From Bacillota bacterium (GTDB lineage Bacteria > Bacillota > Ch66 > Ch109): a stretch of 64,000 nt of DNA. Location of the stretch: the NCBI GenBank assembly GCA_013178275.1, contig JABLWZ010000018.1:1-64000 (forward strand). The letters are read 5' to 3'. Each line of letters opens with the position of its first letter. Within the stretch, counting starts at the first letter, position 1. Positions 27,301 through 36,383 of the stretch are shown in pieces. Made by a program: the position numbers and the translations under genes. Under the pieces are notes generated by a model, which saw nothing but the letters and a program-made list of their open reading frames with translations, was not told the origin of the DNA and did not search any database.

Positions 27301-27753
27301 ACCCGGGACATCTCCGCCCGCGATCACATCGCGCAGGCGCCCGGGGACGACCCCGTAGGTCTTCAGCTCCGAGAGCAGCCGGGACAGAGTCTCGTCGAAC
27401 CCCGGCTGGTGGGCCGACCTCTGGAACACCCCCAGCCTCTCCTGGTTCTGCTCCAGTATCCGGCGCAGGACCATCTGCCGCCCCAGCTCGTTGAGGTGCG
27501 GCCGCGAAGCCCCGCCCACCTCGGCCAGCACCCGCCAGGCCAGGCGTCGGAAACTCAGCACCTGGGCCCGGATCGTGCCCCTGGCCCCCAGGTGCTGGAC
27601 CAGCGCGCGCTCCATCTGGAAGGTGGCCTGCTCCGGGACCAGCACGATCAGCGGAGGCCCCAGCACCGACTCCTCCAGCATACCCTTTATCTCGTCCAGG
27701 CAGGAGCGGGTCTTGCCGCTCCCCGCCCTTCCCAGGACCAGTCTCAGGCTCAT
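24307..27753 (-). CDS. addB: AddB helicase-nuclease subunit
   Basis: AddB recognises Chi-like sequences and cuts the 5' strand. The 1148-residue protein has an N-terminal LVLGRAGSGKTRSCLDEI Walker A and a C-terminal RecB-type nuclease (VIDYKSGTTSLDL). The Fe-S cluster cysteines are one near residue 790-800 (YRSCPFAHY) and three in CQYCSYRPVC (about 1104, 1107, 1113). ATG 27753 gives the family-type start MSLRLVLGRAGSGKT. addB-addA is preceded by a near-consensus promoter. Confidence 0.97.
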   Translation of the reverse strand: MSLRLVLGRAGSGKTRSCLDEIKGMLEESVLGPPLIVLVPEQATFQMERALVQHLGARGTIRAQVLSFRRLAWRVLAEVGGASRPHLNELGRQMVLRRILEQNQERLGVFQRSAHQPGFDETLSRLLSELKTYGVVPGRLRDVIAGGDVPGQDSQLNDKLRDVALVYSEMEDYLQERYTDPDDYLWLLAERLPLSEAIRGAVFWLDGFTGFTAQEYAVLERLLQVAERIQVNLCLDSASISHPLKELEVFHPTRETYRRLLGRARELGVEVEQPLFLNYSEGSRFNRRPALAHLESAFFKRPAAVFAGEPNGLKLVAGTSRAAEIEAAAREITRLARDEGYRWREVAVLLRDLESYHQQVAAVFQDYGIPFFLDRKREADHHPLVELINSAFETVIRGWTYEPLFRYLKTDLVPLTRDEVDRLENYVLAHGIKGSRWYDGSGWADPRGYYFGGREIDELRLRAVSGLVEFQRVMKAQPTLRQVAEAVAGLLFALEVPERLEEWTAQAEKQGRLEAAREHSQVWQGVVDLLEQLVESLGDESLPLEQTARVMETGLAGIRLSLIPPALDQVIVGSLDRSRQPELRAAFLLGVNEGVLPARPPEDGLLSESEREQLRGMGIELAPSSSRRLLDEQYLIYQGLTRSSEYLWVSYLLADDEGKAMLPSMVVRRIREIFPDLAEESIGIEPSGPLEVQLGFIANPERVVSYLTRQLRDARNQPGERLDPLWSAVISWVTGRPAWRERWAVLERSLDHRNQTEPIEMATSRLLYGFPFTSSVSRLEKYRSCPFAHYAAFGLRLEEREMFKLEAPDMGQFFHACLKGLGDRLIQESLDWGSLRPGECRELIDQVVREVVPGLQHDLLQSSARYRYLTRKLGRTVERAALTLAEHGRRSGFHPVGLELAFGSGEHLPPLRIDLSGGDTMEIRGQIDRLDCAHSGDKSYLRVIDYKSGTTSLDLSEVYHGISLQLLTYLDVGLVNASGIIGREAEPAGMLYFPVRDPLINGSAQLSDEEIERQILRRLKMKGIVLADPEVARLMDRAVGSSSDIVPLGIKKDGGFSSRSSVLDRNQFASLRRHLRSVLQESGREILEGGTRISPYRRGDRHACQYCSYRPVCQFDQLVEGNRYRWLKDAPPGFPAEAAKGGDRDGNQ

Positions 27754-27827
27754 AAAAAACCGCCCACCCTCTGTATATCCAGTCCACAACCGCCCCGAAC
27801 CTTCCAGTTCCAGGCAGTTCTACGGTC

Positions 27828-27856
27828 AGTCTAATTTTAATTCCCCGGCCTGTCAA
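27828..27856 (-). promoter_or_regulatory. Promoter of addBA
   Basis: On the minus strand TTGACA (complement of 27851-27856), 17 nt, TAGACT (complement of 27828-27833). The -35 is perfect. The start of transcription would be about 70 nt before addB. Confidence 0.8.
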
Positions 27857-27991
27857 TGCCCGGGTAACACAACCGGTCTTTCAGCGGCGGTTGCAGTGGT
27901 GCGGGACATGCCCCTGGTGTTTTAACGGCGGTTTAGGGGCCTGGCTCCGTATTGTTTACCATAACCCGCCGGAAACTCCGTTGCACCAGCG

Positions 27992-28246
27992 TTCAATCGG
28001 CCCCAAATAGTGGGTGAGCCCTGCGGGGGCTTGAGCCCGTTATGGTGCTCTGCGTCTTACTGCCCTGCGAATGCTGACTGGTAGAAGAGGGGCGAGCGAC
28101 AGGAGGTCGCGAGAAGGCCGAGTGCAGGATGCATATTCGTCCTTATTACCCATTCTACCCAAAGCATGAGCAGTTGGCAGTACAGCAGAGGGAGTATGGA
28201 GCGACAGACACCGCAGGGTGAGGCCCAGCCCTGACCAAGATTGAAT
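27992..28246 (+). ncRNA. Structured RNA element, HEARO / IscB omega-RNA-like (copy 1)
   Basis: The element is bounded by TTCAATC (27992-27998) and its complement GATTGAA (28239-28245). Predicted helices are CCCTGCGG (28019-28026) with CCGCAGGG (28211-28218), GGGGC-TTGA-GCCC, TACTGCC (28058-28064) with GGCAGTA (28176-28182), GGTAGAA with TTCTACC, and GCGAC-AGGA-GGTCGC. Copy 2 at the window end keeps the folds with different bases in several stems. Features such as TTATGGT, GCTGA, the GCGAC hairpin and ATGGAGC recall HEARO RNAs, the guide RNA of IscB. No IscB gene follows: 28247-28380 holds only a promoter before an MFS gene. I see nothing recognisable in 27857-27991. Confidence 0.55.
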
Positions 28247-28301
28247 GCGGCCTTTCCTATAGCTGCAGGACGCGCCGCTGTTTTAAGGTGTTAGCTAAGT
28301 A

Positions 28302-28331
28302 CTGATTCTCTCCTGAACTCCATGGTATACT
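28302..28331 (+). promoter_or_regulatory. Possible promoter of the MFS gene
   Basis: TATACT at 28326-28331 is a good -10. The -35 candidate CTGATT (28302-28307) at 18-nt spacing is poor. It lies 50 nt before the MFS start. Confidence 0.4.
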
Positions 28332-28380
28332 GAAAAAGTAAAAAGACATGTTTTACGATTATCTCGATAGGATGTAACAT

Positions 28381-29781
28381 ATGAACCCCACTACCACCGA
28401 ATCCACCGTTGAATACCTGAGCCGCTGGAAGATATTGGCCTCGGTCATGGTCGGCAGCATCATGGGGCCGCTGGACGCCAGCATAGTCTACATTAGCCTG
28501 CCCACCATCGCCCAGGAGTTCAACGTCCCGCCCGACTCGGTCGGCTGGGTCTCGATGGCCTACCTGCTGATAATGGGCAGCTTCCTGCTCTCCTTCGGCC
28601 GCCTGGGCGACATGCTGGGGTTCAAGCGCATCTACCTGCTGGGGCTGGCGGTCTTCACCCTGGCCTCCGCCGCCTGCAGCCTCGCAGGCAGCCTGCCGGT
28701 CCTGATCGCCGCCCGGGCCTTCCAGGCCGTGGGCGCCGGGCTCTCGCTCTCCATGACCACTGCTATCATCACCAACTCCTTCCCGCCGTCGGAAAGGGGC
28801 CGCGCCCTCGGGATCAACGGCATGCTGGTGGCGGTGGGCCTGGCCATGGGGCCGAGCCTGGGGGGCTTTCTGGTGGAACTCTCGGGGTGGCGTTCGATAT
28901 TCCTGGTCAACCTGCCCATCGGGCTTGCCGCTTTTATCCTGACATTGAAAATACTGCCCGCCGTGCGCGGCGTGAGCGGGAGCTTCTTCGACTGGCCGGG
29001 ATCGCTGCTCGGGTTCGGCAGCCTGCTGACCCTGCTACTGTTCGCCAGCCAGGGCCAGTCGGCCGGGTGGTCGGCTGGCATCTGGGTCATGGGATTCTTA
29101 GCGGTGGCCCTGGCCCTCTGGTTCATCCGCTGGGAGGCCCGCGCGCCGCAGCCGATCCTGGACCTGGAGCTTTTCGGCCACCGCACCTTCTCGGCGGGCA
29201 ACGCCGCCTCCCTGATGAACTTCGTGACCCAGTACATCATCGTCTTCCTTACCCCTTTCCTGCTGCAGCAGGGCCTGGGCCTGAAGCCGGGGACCACCGG
29301 CGCCTACATGACCGCGTTCCCCCTGACCGTACTGGTGATCGCCCCGCTCGCCGGGACCCTCTCCGACCGCCTGGGCCAGCGCGGGCTGGCCTTCATCGGC
29401 AGCCTCTGCTGCACCGCGGCCGCCCTCGGACTGGTCCTGTTCTCTTTCAAGGTCCAGCCCTACCAGGTTTCTATCTGCCTGGGGCTGTTCGGCCTGGGGA
29501 CCGGGCTGTTCCAGTCCCCGAACACCAGCGCGGTCATGAGCGCTGTACCCAAGCACCGCCTGGGGATAGCCAGCGGGGTCCAGGCCACCACCCGCAACGT
29601 CGGGATGGTGTTCGGGATAGCCCTGGGAGGGGCGGTTTTCGCCTCCCGCCAGGCCGCTTACATCTACCAGGGGGGTCCCAGCCCCTTCCTCTCGGCGATC
29701 CAGGACGCCTACCTGTCCGCCGCGGTGGTCTCCGCCGCGGCCACCCTGATGCTGATATTCCTCAGGGAGAAAAACTCCTAA
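28381..29781 (+). CDS. MFS drug-export-type transporter (DHA2 family, EmrB/QacA-like)
   Basis: This 466-residue membrane protein has about 14 helices, matching the DHA2 class of proton-coupled exporters. The N-terminal motif MGPLDASIVYISLPTIAQEF is characteristic of EmrB/QacA. Motif A (GRLGDMLGFKRIY) and motif C-like sequence (AVGLAMGPSLGGFLV) are present, and a second GTLSDRLGQRG lies in the C-terminal half. The substrate cannot be read from the sequence. It is a single gene, preceded by the structured RNA and convergent with the LigD-type polymerase gene (4-nt overlap). Confidence 0.92.
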   Translation: MNPTTTESTVEYLSRWKILASVMVGSIMGPLDASIVYISLPTIAQEFNVPPDSVGWVSMAYLLIMGSFLLSFGRLGDMLGFKRIYLLGLAVFTLASAACSLAGSLPVLIAARAFQAVGAGLSLSMTTAIITNSFPPSERGRALGINGMLVAVGLAMGPSLGGFLVELSGWRSIFLVNLPIGLAAFILTLKILPAVRGVSGSFFDWPGSLLGFGSLLTLLLFASQGQSAGWSAGIWVMGFLAVALALWFIRWEARAPQPILDLELFGHRTFSAGNAASLMNFVTQYIIVFLTPFLLQQGLGLKPGTTGAYMTAFPLTVLVIAPLAGTLSDRLGQRGLAFIGSLCCTAAALGLVLFSFKVQPYQVSICLGLFGLGTGLFQSPNTSAVMSAVPKHRLGIASGVQATTRNVGMVFGIALGGAVFASRQAAYIYQGGPSPFLSAIQDAYLSAAVVSAAATLMLIFLREKNS

Positions 29782-30680
29782 CCCCGGCCCGCCGATTCCA
29801 TCAGCCGCCGCAGGTCCTGCCTCATGGTCAGCATCGGGGCCAGCAGGTCCCCGGTCTTTTTAACCCTCTCCAGCCCGTTCTTGATGGTGAAGTCGGTCGG
29901 CCGCACCTTCCCCTCGGCGACCTCCTCCCAGGTGATCGGCATGGACACCGGGGCCAGGGGCCGGGGTCTCGGGCTGTAAACAGCCACCACCGTCTTGCCC
30001 CGGAGGTTCTGCAGGAAGTCCAGGTAGACCTTCCCGCCCCTTTTCTTCACCATCCGCTCCACGGTGGCCTTCTCGGGGAAGGCCTTCGCCACCAGGCTGG
30101 CCACGTAGCCCGCCGCTCGCGCCACCTCGGGGTAGGTGTGGTCCGGGGCGATGGGGACGAAGACGTGCAGCCCGGTCGCCCCCGAGGTCTTGGGGAAGGC
30201 CTCCAGGCCGTATCGCTTCAGCACCTCCCTGATCGCCAGCGCCAGGAGTAGGACGTCGTCGAAGCCCGAGGGCGGCTCGGGGTCGATGTCGAGGACCATT
30301 ATGTCGGGGTAGTCGTCCTTCTGCCAGCGGGAAAACCAGGGGTGGATCTCGATGGCCCCCTGGTTCACCATCCAGAGCAGGGTCGCCTGGTCGTTGCAGA
30401 TGGTGTAGTGGACCATCTTGTCTCCCGAGTGGTGGATGGCGGCGGTCTTCACCCAGTTCGGCGCGTACTCCGGGGTCTCCTTCTGGTAGAACGACTCCCC
30501 TTCGACCCCGTCGGGGTGGCGCACCAGCACGATCGGGCGGTCCTGCAGGTGGGGCAGCAGGTAGGGGCTGATCTCCGCGTAGTAGTGCAGCAGTTCCCCC
30601 TTGGTGTATCCCTCCCGCGGCCAGAACACCTTGTCCAGGTTGGTCAGGTTCAGTTCACGCTGGTCTATTTTCGCCCGCAC
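29778..30680 (-). CDS. LigD-type NHEJ polymerase (AEP/primase fold), stand-alone
   Basis: This 300-residue archaeo-eukaryotic primase-like polymerase fills gaps and adds nucleotides at broken ends in bacterial NHEJ. Signatures are LTNLDKVFWPREGYTKGELLHYY, the catalytic DxD in VLDIDPEP (131-133), SGATGLHVFVP and VYSPRPRPLAPVSMP. It corresponds to the POL domain of LigD, encoded separately here; the 3'-phosphoesterase domain is absent. GTG 30680 has GGAG 8 nt upstream. It is divergent from the ligase gene. Confidence 0.95.
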   Translation of the reverse strand: MRAKIDQRELNLTNLDKVFWPREGYTKGELLHYYAEISPYLLPHLQDRPIVLVRHPDGVEGESFYQKETPEYAPNWVKTAAIHHSGDKMVHYTICNDQATLLWMVNQGAIEIHPWFSRWQKDDYPDIMVLDIDPEPPSGFDDVLLLALAIREVLKRYGLEAFPKTSGATGLHVFVPIAPDHTYPEVARAAGYVASLVAKAFPEKATVERMVKKRGGKVYLDFLQNLRGKTVVAVYSPRPRPLAPVSMPITWEEVAEGKVRPTDFTIKNGLERVKKTGDLLAPMLTMRQDLRRLMESAGRG

Positions 30681-30751
30681 CTTCGTTTCTCCTGAAAAAT
30701 TTATTTTTCGGTTCCATTATATATCTCTCCCTCAATCCCCAAAATAATAAA

Positions 30752-31696
30752 ATGAAGCAAGGACTTACCCCCATAATCCCTTTCGAACCGGTCCTGGTGG
30801 AAAAAATCCCCCGCGGGGAGCAGTGGGCCGCCCAGGTCAAGTGGGACGGGGTGCGGATGCTCACCTACCACGACGGTGAGAACACCAGGCTCTTCAACCG
30901 CCGCCTGAACGAGCGCACCCTGCAGTACCCCGAGCTGGCGGATATCAAGGACTACTGCCGGGCCTCCTCGGTGGTGCTCGACGGCGAGGTCATCGCCCTG
31001 GTGGACGGGAGGCCCTCCTTCTCCCAGGTGATGAAGCGGGACGGGGCCCGCCTCCCCGCCAACATCGAGCGCGCCCGCCGGAACATCCCCGTCACCCACA
31101 TGCTGTTCGACGTCCTGTTCTTAAACGGCGAGTGGATGACCCACCTCCCCCTCCACCAGCGGCAGTCGGTCTTAAGCGACATCATCATCCCCCGGGAGCA
31201 CGTCCGGCTGGTGGAGAACTTCTACAACGGCGAGGGCCTGTACCGGGCCGTCAGCGAGCGGGGCATGGAGGGGATAGTCTGCAAGGACCTCCACTCCTCC
31301 TACGCCATCGAGGGAAAAGACCGGCGCTGGCAGAAGATCAAGAATTACCGGGACCTGATCGCGGTGGTCGGCGGGGTGACCTACCGCGCCGGTGTGGTCA
31401 ACTCCGTCCTCCTGGGACTCTACGACCGGGAGGGGGACCTGCGGTACATCGGGCACGCGGGCGCCGGCCGGCTGACGATGAGCGACTGGAGGAGCCTCAC
31501 CGCGCTGGTCAGGCCGCTCCAGCTGGACCGGCTGCCCTTCGTCAACACCCCGGGGCAGGTCAGGGGCGCGGTCGGGGTGAAGCCGCGGTTGACCGCCAGG
31601 GTCCAGTTCGCCGAGTGGACCGCGGACCGGCAGCTGCGCCAGCCCAGCATCCAGGCGTTCGTGGACCTCCCCTCCGACCGGTACGTTTTCGAGTGA
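30752..31696 (+). CDS. ATP-dependent DNA ligase (LigD-type), stand-alone
   Basis: This 314-residue ATP-dependent ligase has motif I KWDGVR with the adenylated Lys at about residue 30, motif III-like FDVLFLNGEW, motif IV EGIVCKDL and motif V WQKIKNYR, followed by an OB-fold domain. It matches the LigD ligase domain without polymerase or phosphoesterase modules. It stops exactly one base before the stop codon of ku on the other strand. Together with the polymerase and Ku it forms a complete split NHEJ set. Confidence 0.95.
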   Translation: MKQGLTPIIPFEPVLVEKIPRGEQWAAQVKWDGVRMLTYHDGENTRLFNRRLNERTLQYPELADIKDYCRASSVVLDGEVIALVDGRPSFSQVMKRDGARLPANIERARRNIPVTHMLFDVLFLNGEWMTHLPLHQRQSVLSDIIIPREHVRLVENFYNGEGLYRAVSERGMEGIVCKDLHSSYAIEGKDRRWQKIKNYRDLIAVVGGVTYRAGVVNSVLLGLYDREGDLRYIGHAGAGRLTMSDWRSLTALVRPLQLDRLPFVNTPGQVRGAVGVKPRLTARVQFAEWTADRQLRQPSIQAFVDLPSDRYVFE

Positions 31697-32527
31697 CTAC
31701 CTGGCGGTCAGCCGGCTCTCGCGCCGCTTCTTCACCGTGGGCTTCTCCTCCGCCCGCTTCTTCTCCGTCTGCTCCAGGCTGGCCCGCAGCGCCTCCATCA
31801 GGTCGACCACCTTCTCGGGGTGCGGCCGGGCCGGGGCCGTGAACTCCTCGCCCGTGATGCGGCTCTCGATCAGTTCCCGCACCGCGCGGCGGTATTCGCT
31901 GGTGTACTTTTCCGGCTCGAACCGGGCGGTCAGGTTCTCCACCAGGTTCACCGCCATCTCCACCTCCCGCTCCTGCAGACTGGGGGCTGGTCCCAGGTCG
32001 GGTATCTGCTCCCGGGGCCGTATCTCGTCGGGGTAGAACATGGTCTCCAGCATCAGCGCCCCGTCGTGGACCCGCACCACCGCCAGCGACTCCTTGGACC
32101 GCAGGGTGAAGCGGGCTATCGCGATCCGCCCCGACTCGGCCATCGCCCGCTCCAGCAGGGCGTAGGCCTTGTGCCCGCCCTCGCCGGGCCCCAGGTAGTA
32201 TGACTTGGCGTAGTACACCGGGTCGATCTCCGAGAGGTTCACGAAGTCTATCAGGTCGATGGTCCGGGTGCTTTCGGGGGCGATCTCCTCCAGGTCCTGG
32301 TCGGAGATTATCACGTGACGCCCCTTCTCGAACTCGTAACCCCGCACGATCTCCTCGTTCGCCACCTCCCGCTCGCAGGTGGGGCAGCGGCGCTGGTACT
32401 GGATCGGGGTCTGGCACTTGTCGTGCAGGAAATGGAACTTGATCTGCTTCTCCTCGGTGGCGGGGTAGAGCTTGACCGGGATGTTCACCAGTCCGAAGCT
32501 GATGGCCCCCTTCCAGATGCTGCGCAT
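31697..32527 (-). CDS. ku: NHEJ protein Ku
   Basis: Bacterial Ku forms a homodimeric ring on DNA ends and recruits the ligase. The 276-residue protein begins MRSIWKGAISFGLVNIPVKLY and contains GYEFEKGRHVIISDQDLE, IDPVYYAKSYYLGP and the C-terminal dimerisation part. It ends in a lysine/arginine-rich tail (KKRAEEKPTVKKRRESR) typical of Ku proteins that bind DNA strongly. ATG 32527 has GGGAGG 9 nt upstream. Confidence 0.96.
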   Translation of the reverse strand: MRSIWKGAISFGLVNIPVKLYPATEEKQIKFHFLHDKCQTPIQYQRRCPTCEREVANEEIVRGYEFEKGRHVIISDQDLEEIAPESTRTIDLIDFVNLSEIDPVYYAKSYYLGPGEGGHKAYALLERAMAESGRIAIARFTLRSKESLAVVRVHDGALMLETMFYPDEIRPREQIPDLGPAPSLQEREVEMAVNLVENLTARFEPEKYTSEYRRAVRELIESRITGEEFTAPARPHPEKVVDLMEALRASLEQTEKKRAEEKPTVKKRRESRLTAR

Positions 32528-32682
32528 AAACGAAAACCTCCCTTTGGCAGTATTTTGCGCCGGGAGGTCGAGGTGCATACGAAATAAGAATATAATATTA
32601 AACAATGTTCAAAATATCTCAAGTTGTTTATAATTCACTATTAACCCATTTTTTCTTGTTTTATGACTAGTATATTATAATT

Positions 32683-33216
32683 TTAAAATTTCACTTCTTT
32701 TCCATAATGTAATATTCCTTGGCTATAATACTCAATTAACAATTGTCTTTTTCGATCATCGATCTCATAATAAATTCCTAATCTATAACCACAAACATGC
32801 TCAGGAAAACTTTTACCATCATATGACCAAACATCATCATATTTTTCTTTACTTAAGGCAATAAGACGGTTCTTGTCTTTTATTTTTTCTTTCTTTCTAG
32901 CTGTTGATTTTTTCATTTCTATAGCTATTAAATTATCTTTCTCGATTATTTCACCCCTGCTATGAACTATAATATCACAATTTATAGGTATTACTTCCTT
33001 CTCCTTATTAATTATAGTTTTTATTTTCCCATTATTTCTATTATATTCCACATCAACATAATAACGGTTGTATTTTGTTGTTTTAATTTCTTTTTGGATG
33101 TATTGCATCAATGATCCACACAAAGTACGTTCAGATACGCCACTAAGGATTAAATTTTTTTCTTTGTCAAGAAATATTCTGTTTGCTTTTTCAAATATAT
33201 TAATTAATTGGTTCAT
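32683..33216 (-). CDS. AT-rich orphan PD-(D/E)xK nuclease-like protein
   Basis: This 177-residue protein has base composition sharply different from the neighbours (very AT-rich from about 32580 to 33260). The middle shows Asp81 in INCDIIVHS and Glu100-x-Lys102 in LIAIEMKKS, the D...ExK active-site spacing of restriction-like nucleases, followed by a lysine-rich helix. The N-terminus (SERTLCGSLMQYIQ) is a helix also seen in small restriction-like proteins. No methylase or helicase partner is adjacent. It is likely horizontally acquired; the target is unknown. Confidence 0.75.
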   Translation of the reverse strand: MNQLINIFEKANRIFLDKEKNLILSGVSERTLCGSLMQYIQKEIKTTKYNRYYVDVEYNRNNGKIKTIINKEKEVIPINCDIIVHSRGEIIEKDNLIAIEMKKSTARKKEKIKDKNRLIALSKEKYDDVWSYDGKSFPEHVCGYRLGIYYEIDDRKRQLLIEYYSQGILHYGKEVKF

Positions 33217-33269
33217 ATTTTCCTTTTTGTTTACTGTAACCCATCAATACGATAGTTAAGACAATTATA

Positions 33270-35350
<2,081 letters not shown>

Positions 35351-35351
<1 letters not shown>

Positions 35352-35372
35352 TACATCACCCCCATGATGTAA
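35351..35372 (-). promoter_or_regulatory. Inverted repeat over the ribosome-binding site of the activator gene
   Basis: TTACATCA (35351-35358) and TGATGTAA (35365-35372) are perfect 8-nt inverted repeats with a 6-nt loop. In the mRNA the loop is the G-rich part of the Shine-Dalgarno and the 3' arm reaches the start codon. It could be an operator for autoregulation or a translational hairpin. Confidence 0.5.
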
Positions 35373-35479
35373 CATTTATTGTGTATACAATATGATTTCG
35401 CCTTTTTCCATGTATTACCTTCTATGTGAATATCTGCACTAGTTAGAGAGACACGCCAACCCGGCCGCGGCGGAAAGTA

Positions 35480-35506
35480 GGCTGGCGGTGAAGAAACCCG
35501 CCAGCC
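35480..35506 (-). terminator. Stem-loop after the beta-oxidation cluster
   Basis: GGCTGGCGG (35480-35488) and CCGCCAGCC (35498-35506) make a 9-bp GC-rich stem. On the minus strand it is followed by TACTTTCC, not a clean T run, so it may be a weak terminator or an RNA 3'-end stabiliser between the last crotonase and the activator gene. Confidence 0.45.
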
Positions 35507-35557
35507 GCAACCCAGGAGGCCAGGTTGAAAATTGAAAAAATACTTTTATTTTAAAAA

Positions 35558-36340
35558 CTATTTACCCTTGAAGACCGGTTTCCTCTTTTCGAAGAAGGCC
35601 GCCACCGCCTCGTTCTTGTCCTCGGTGCCGCAGCAGAAGACCGACTGCGCCTGCTCGTACAGCAGCCCCGCGTAGAGGCTGCTCTGGTCCGCCAGGTTGA
35701 CGGCCTTCTTGGCGAACTTGACCGACATCGGCGGCATACCTGCTATCCTCCTCGCCAGTCCCTCGGCCCGTACCAGAAGCTGGTCGGGCTCCACCACCTC
35801 CTCTACCAGTCCTATCCGCAGCGCCTCACCGGCGTCGATCCTTTCACAGCCCAGGATAAGCCGCTTGGCCTGGCCTATCCCCACCAGCCGGGCCAGCCGC
35901 TGGCTTCCCCCCATATCGGGCGAGAGGCCGAACTGCACCTCGGGTATGGAAAAGGACGCGTCCGACGCCGCTATCCGGACGTCGCAGGCCAGGATCAGCT
36001 CCACCCCGGCCCCGAAACAGACCCCGTTGACGGCGGCTATCACCGGCTGGTTCAGGTTCTCCCAGCGGTTGTTCAGGCCCTGCAGCCAGGAGAGGTTCCT
36101 GGCGATGAACCCCGAATCCACCTGCCCCAGCACCGAGAGGTCGATGCCGGCGCTGAAGTTCTTGCCCGCGCCGGTGAGCACCACGCAGCGGGTCTCGAAG
36201 TCCCCCTCCAGTTCCCGCAGCAGGACGTCCATCTCCTCCCACACCTCTTTGGTCATGGTGTTCATGGACCTGGGACGGTCGATGGTCACCCGGGCCACCG
36301 CATCCTGTCTTTCCAGCTTAAAATGCACCAATCCGCTCAT
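35558..36340 (-). CDS. Enoyl-CoA hydratase/isomerase family protein (dienoyl-CoA isomerase-like)
   Basis: This 260-residue crotonase-fold protein has oxyanion-hole sequences GKNFSAGIDL and GVCFGAGVELILACDVR. The segment ASDASFSIPEVQFGLSPDMGGSQRL keeps the Glu of hydratases and also an Asp (SPDMG) and Asp (ASDAS) where delta3,5-delta2,4-dienoyl-CoA isomerases carry catalytic acids. It may therefore handle unsaturated fatty acids. It is the last gene of the minus-strand beta-oxidation run. Confidence 0.85.
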   Translation of the reverse strand: MSGLVHFKLERQDAVARVTIDRPRSMNTMTKEVWEEMDVLLRELEGDFETRCVVLTGAGKNFSAGIDLSVLGQVDSGFIARNLSWLQGLNNRWENLNQPVIAAVNGVCFGAGVELILACDVRIAASDASFSIPEVQFGLSPDMGGSQRLARLVGIGQAKRLILGCERIDAGEALRIGLVEEVVEPDQLLVRAEGLARRIAGMPPMSVKFAKKAVNLADQSSLYAGLLYEQAQSVFCCGTEDKNEAVAAFFEKRKPVFKGK

Positions 36341-36383
36341 TCACGCCAAACCCCTTTCGAAAACAGATTCGCCCCCGGGCGAT

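Noticed and set aside
35480-35506. Strong rho-independent terminator call
   Set aside because: The stem is good but no T run follows on either strand, so it is listed only with low confidence.
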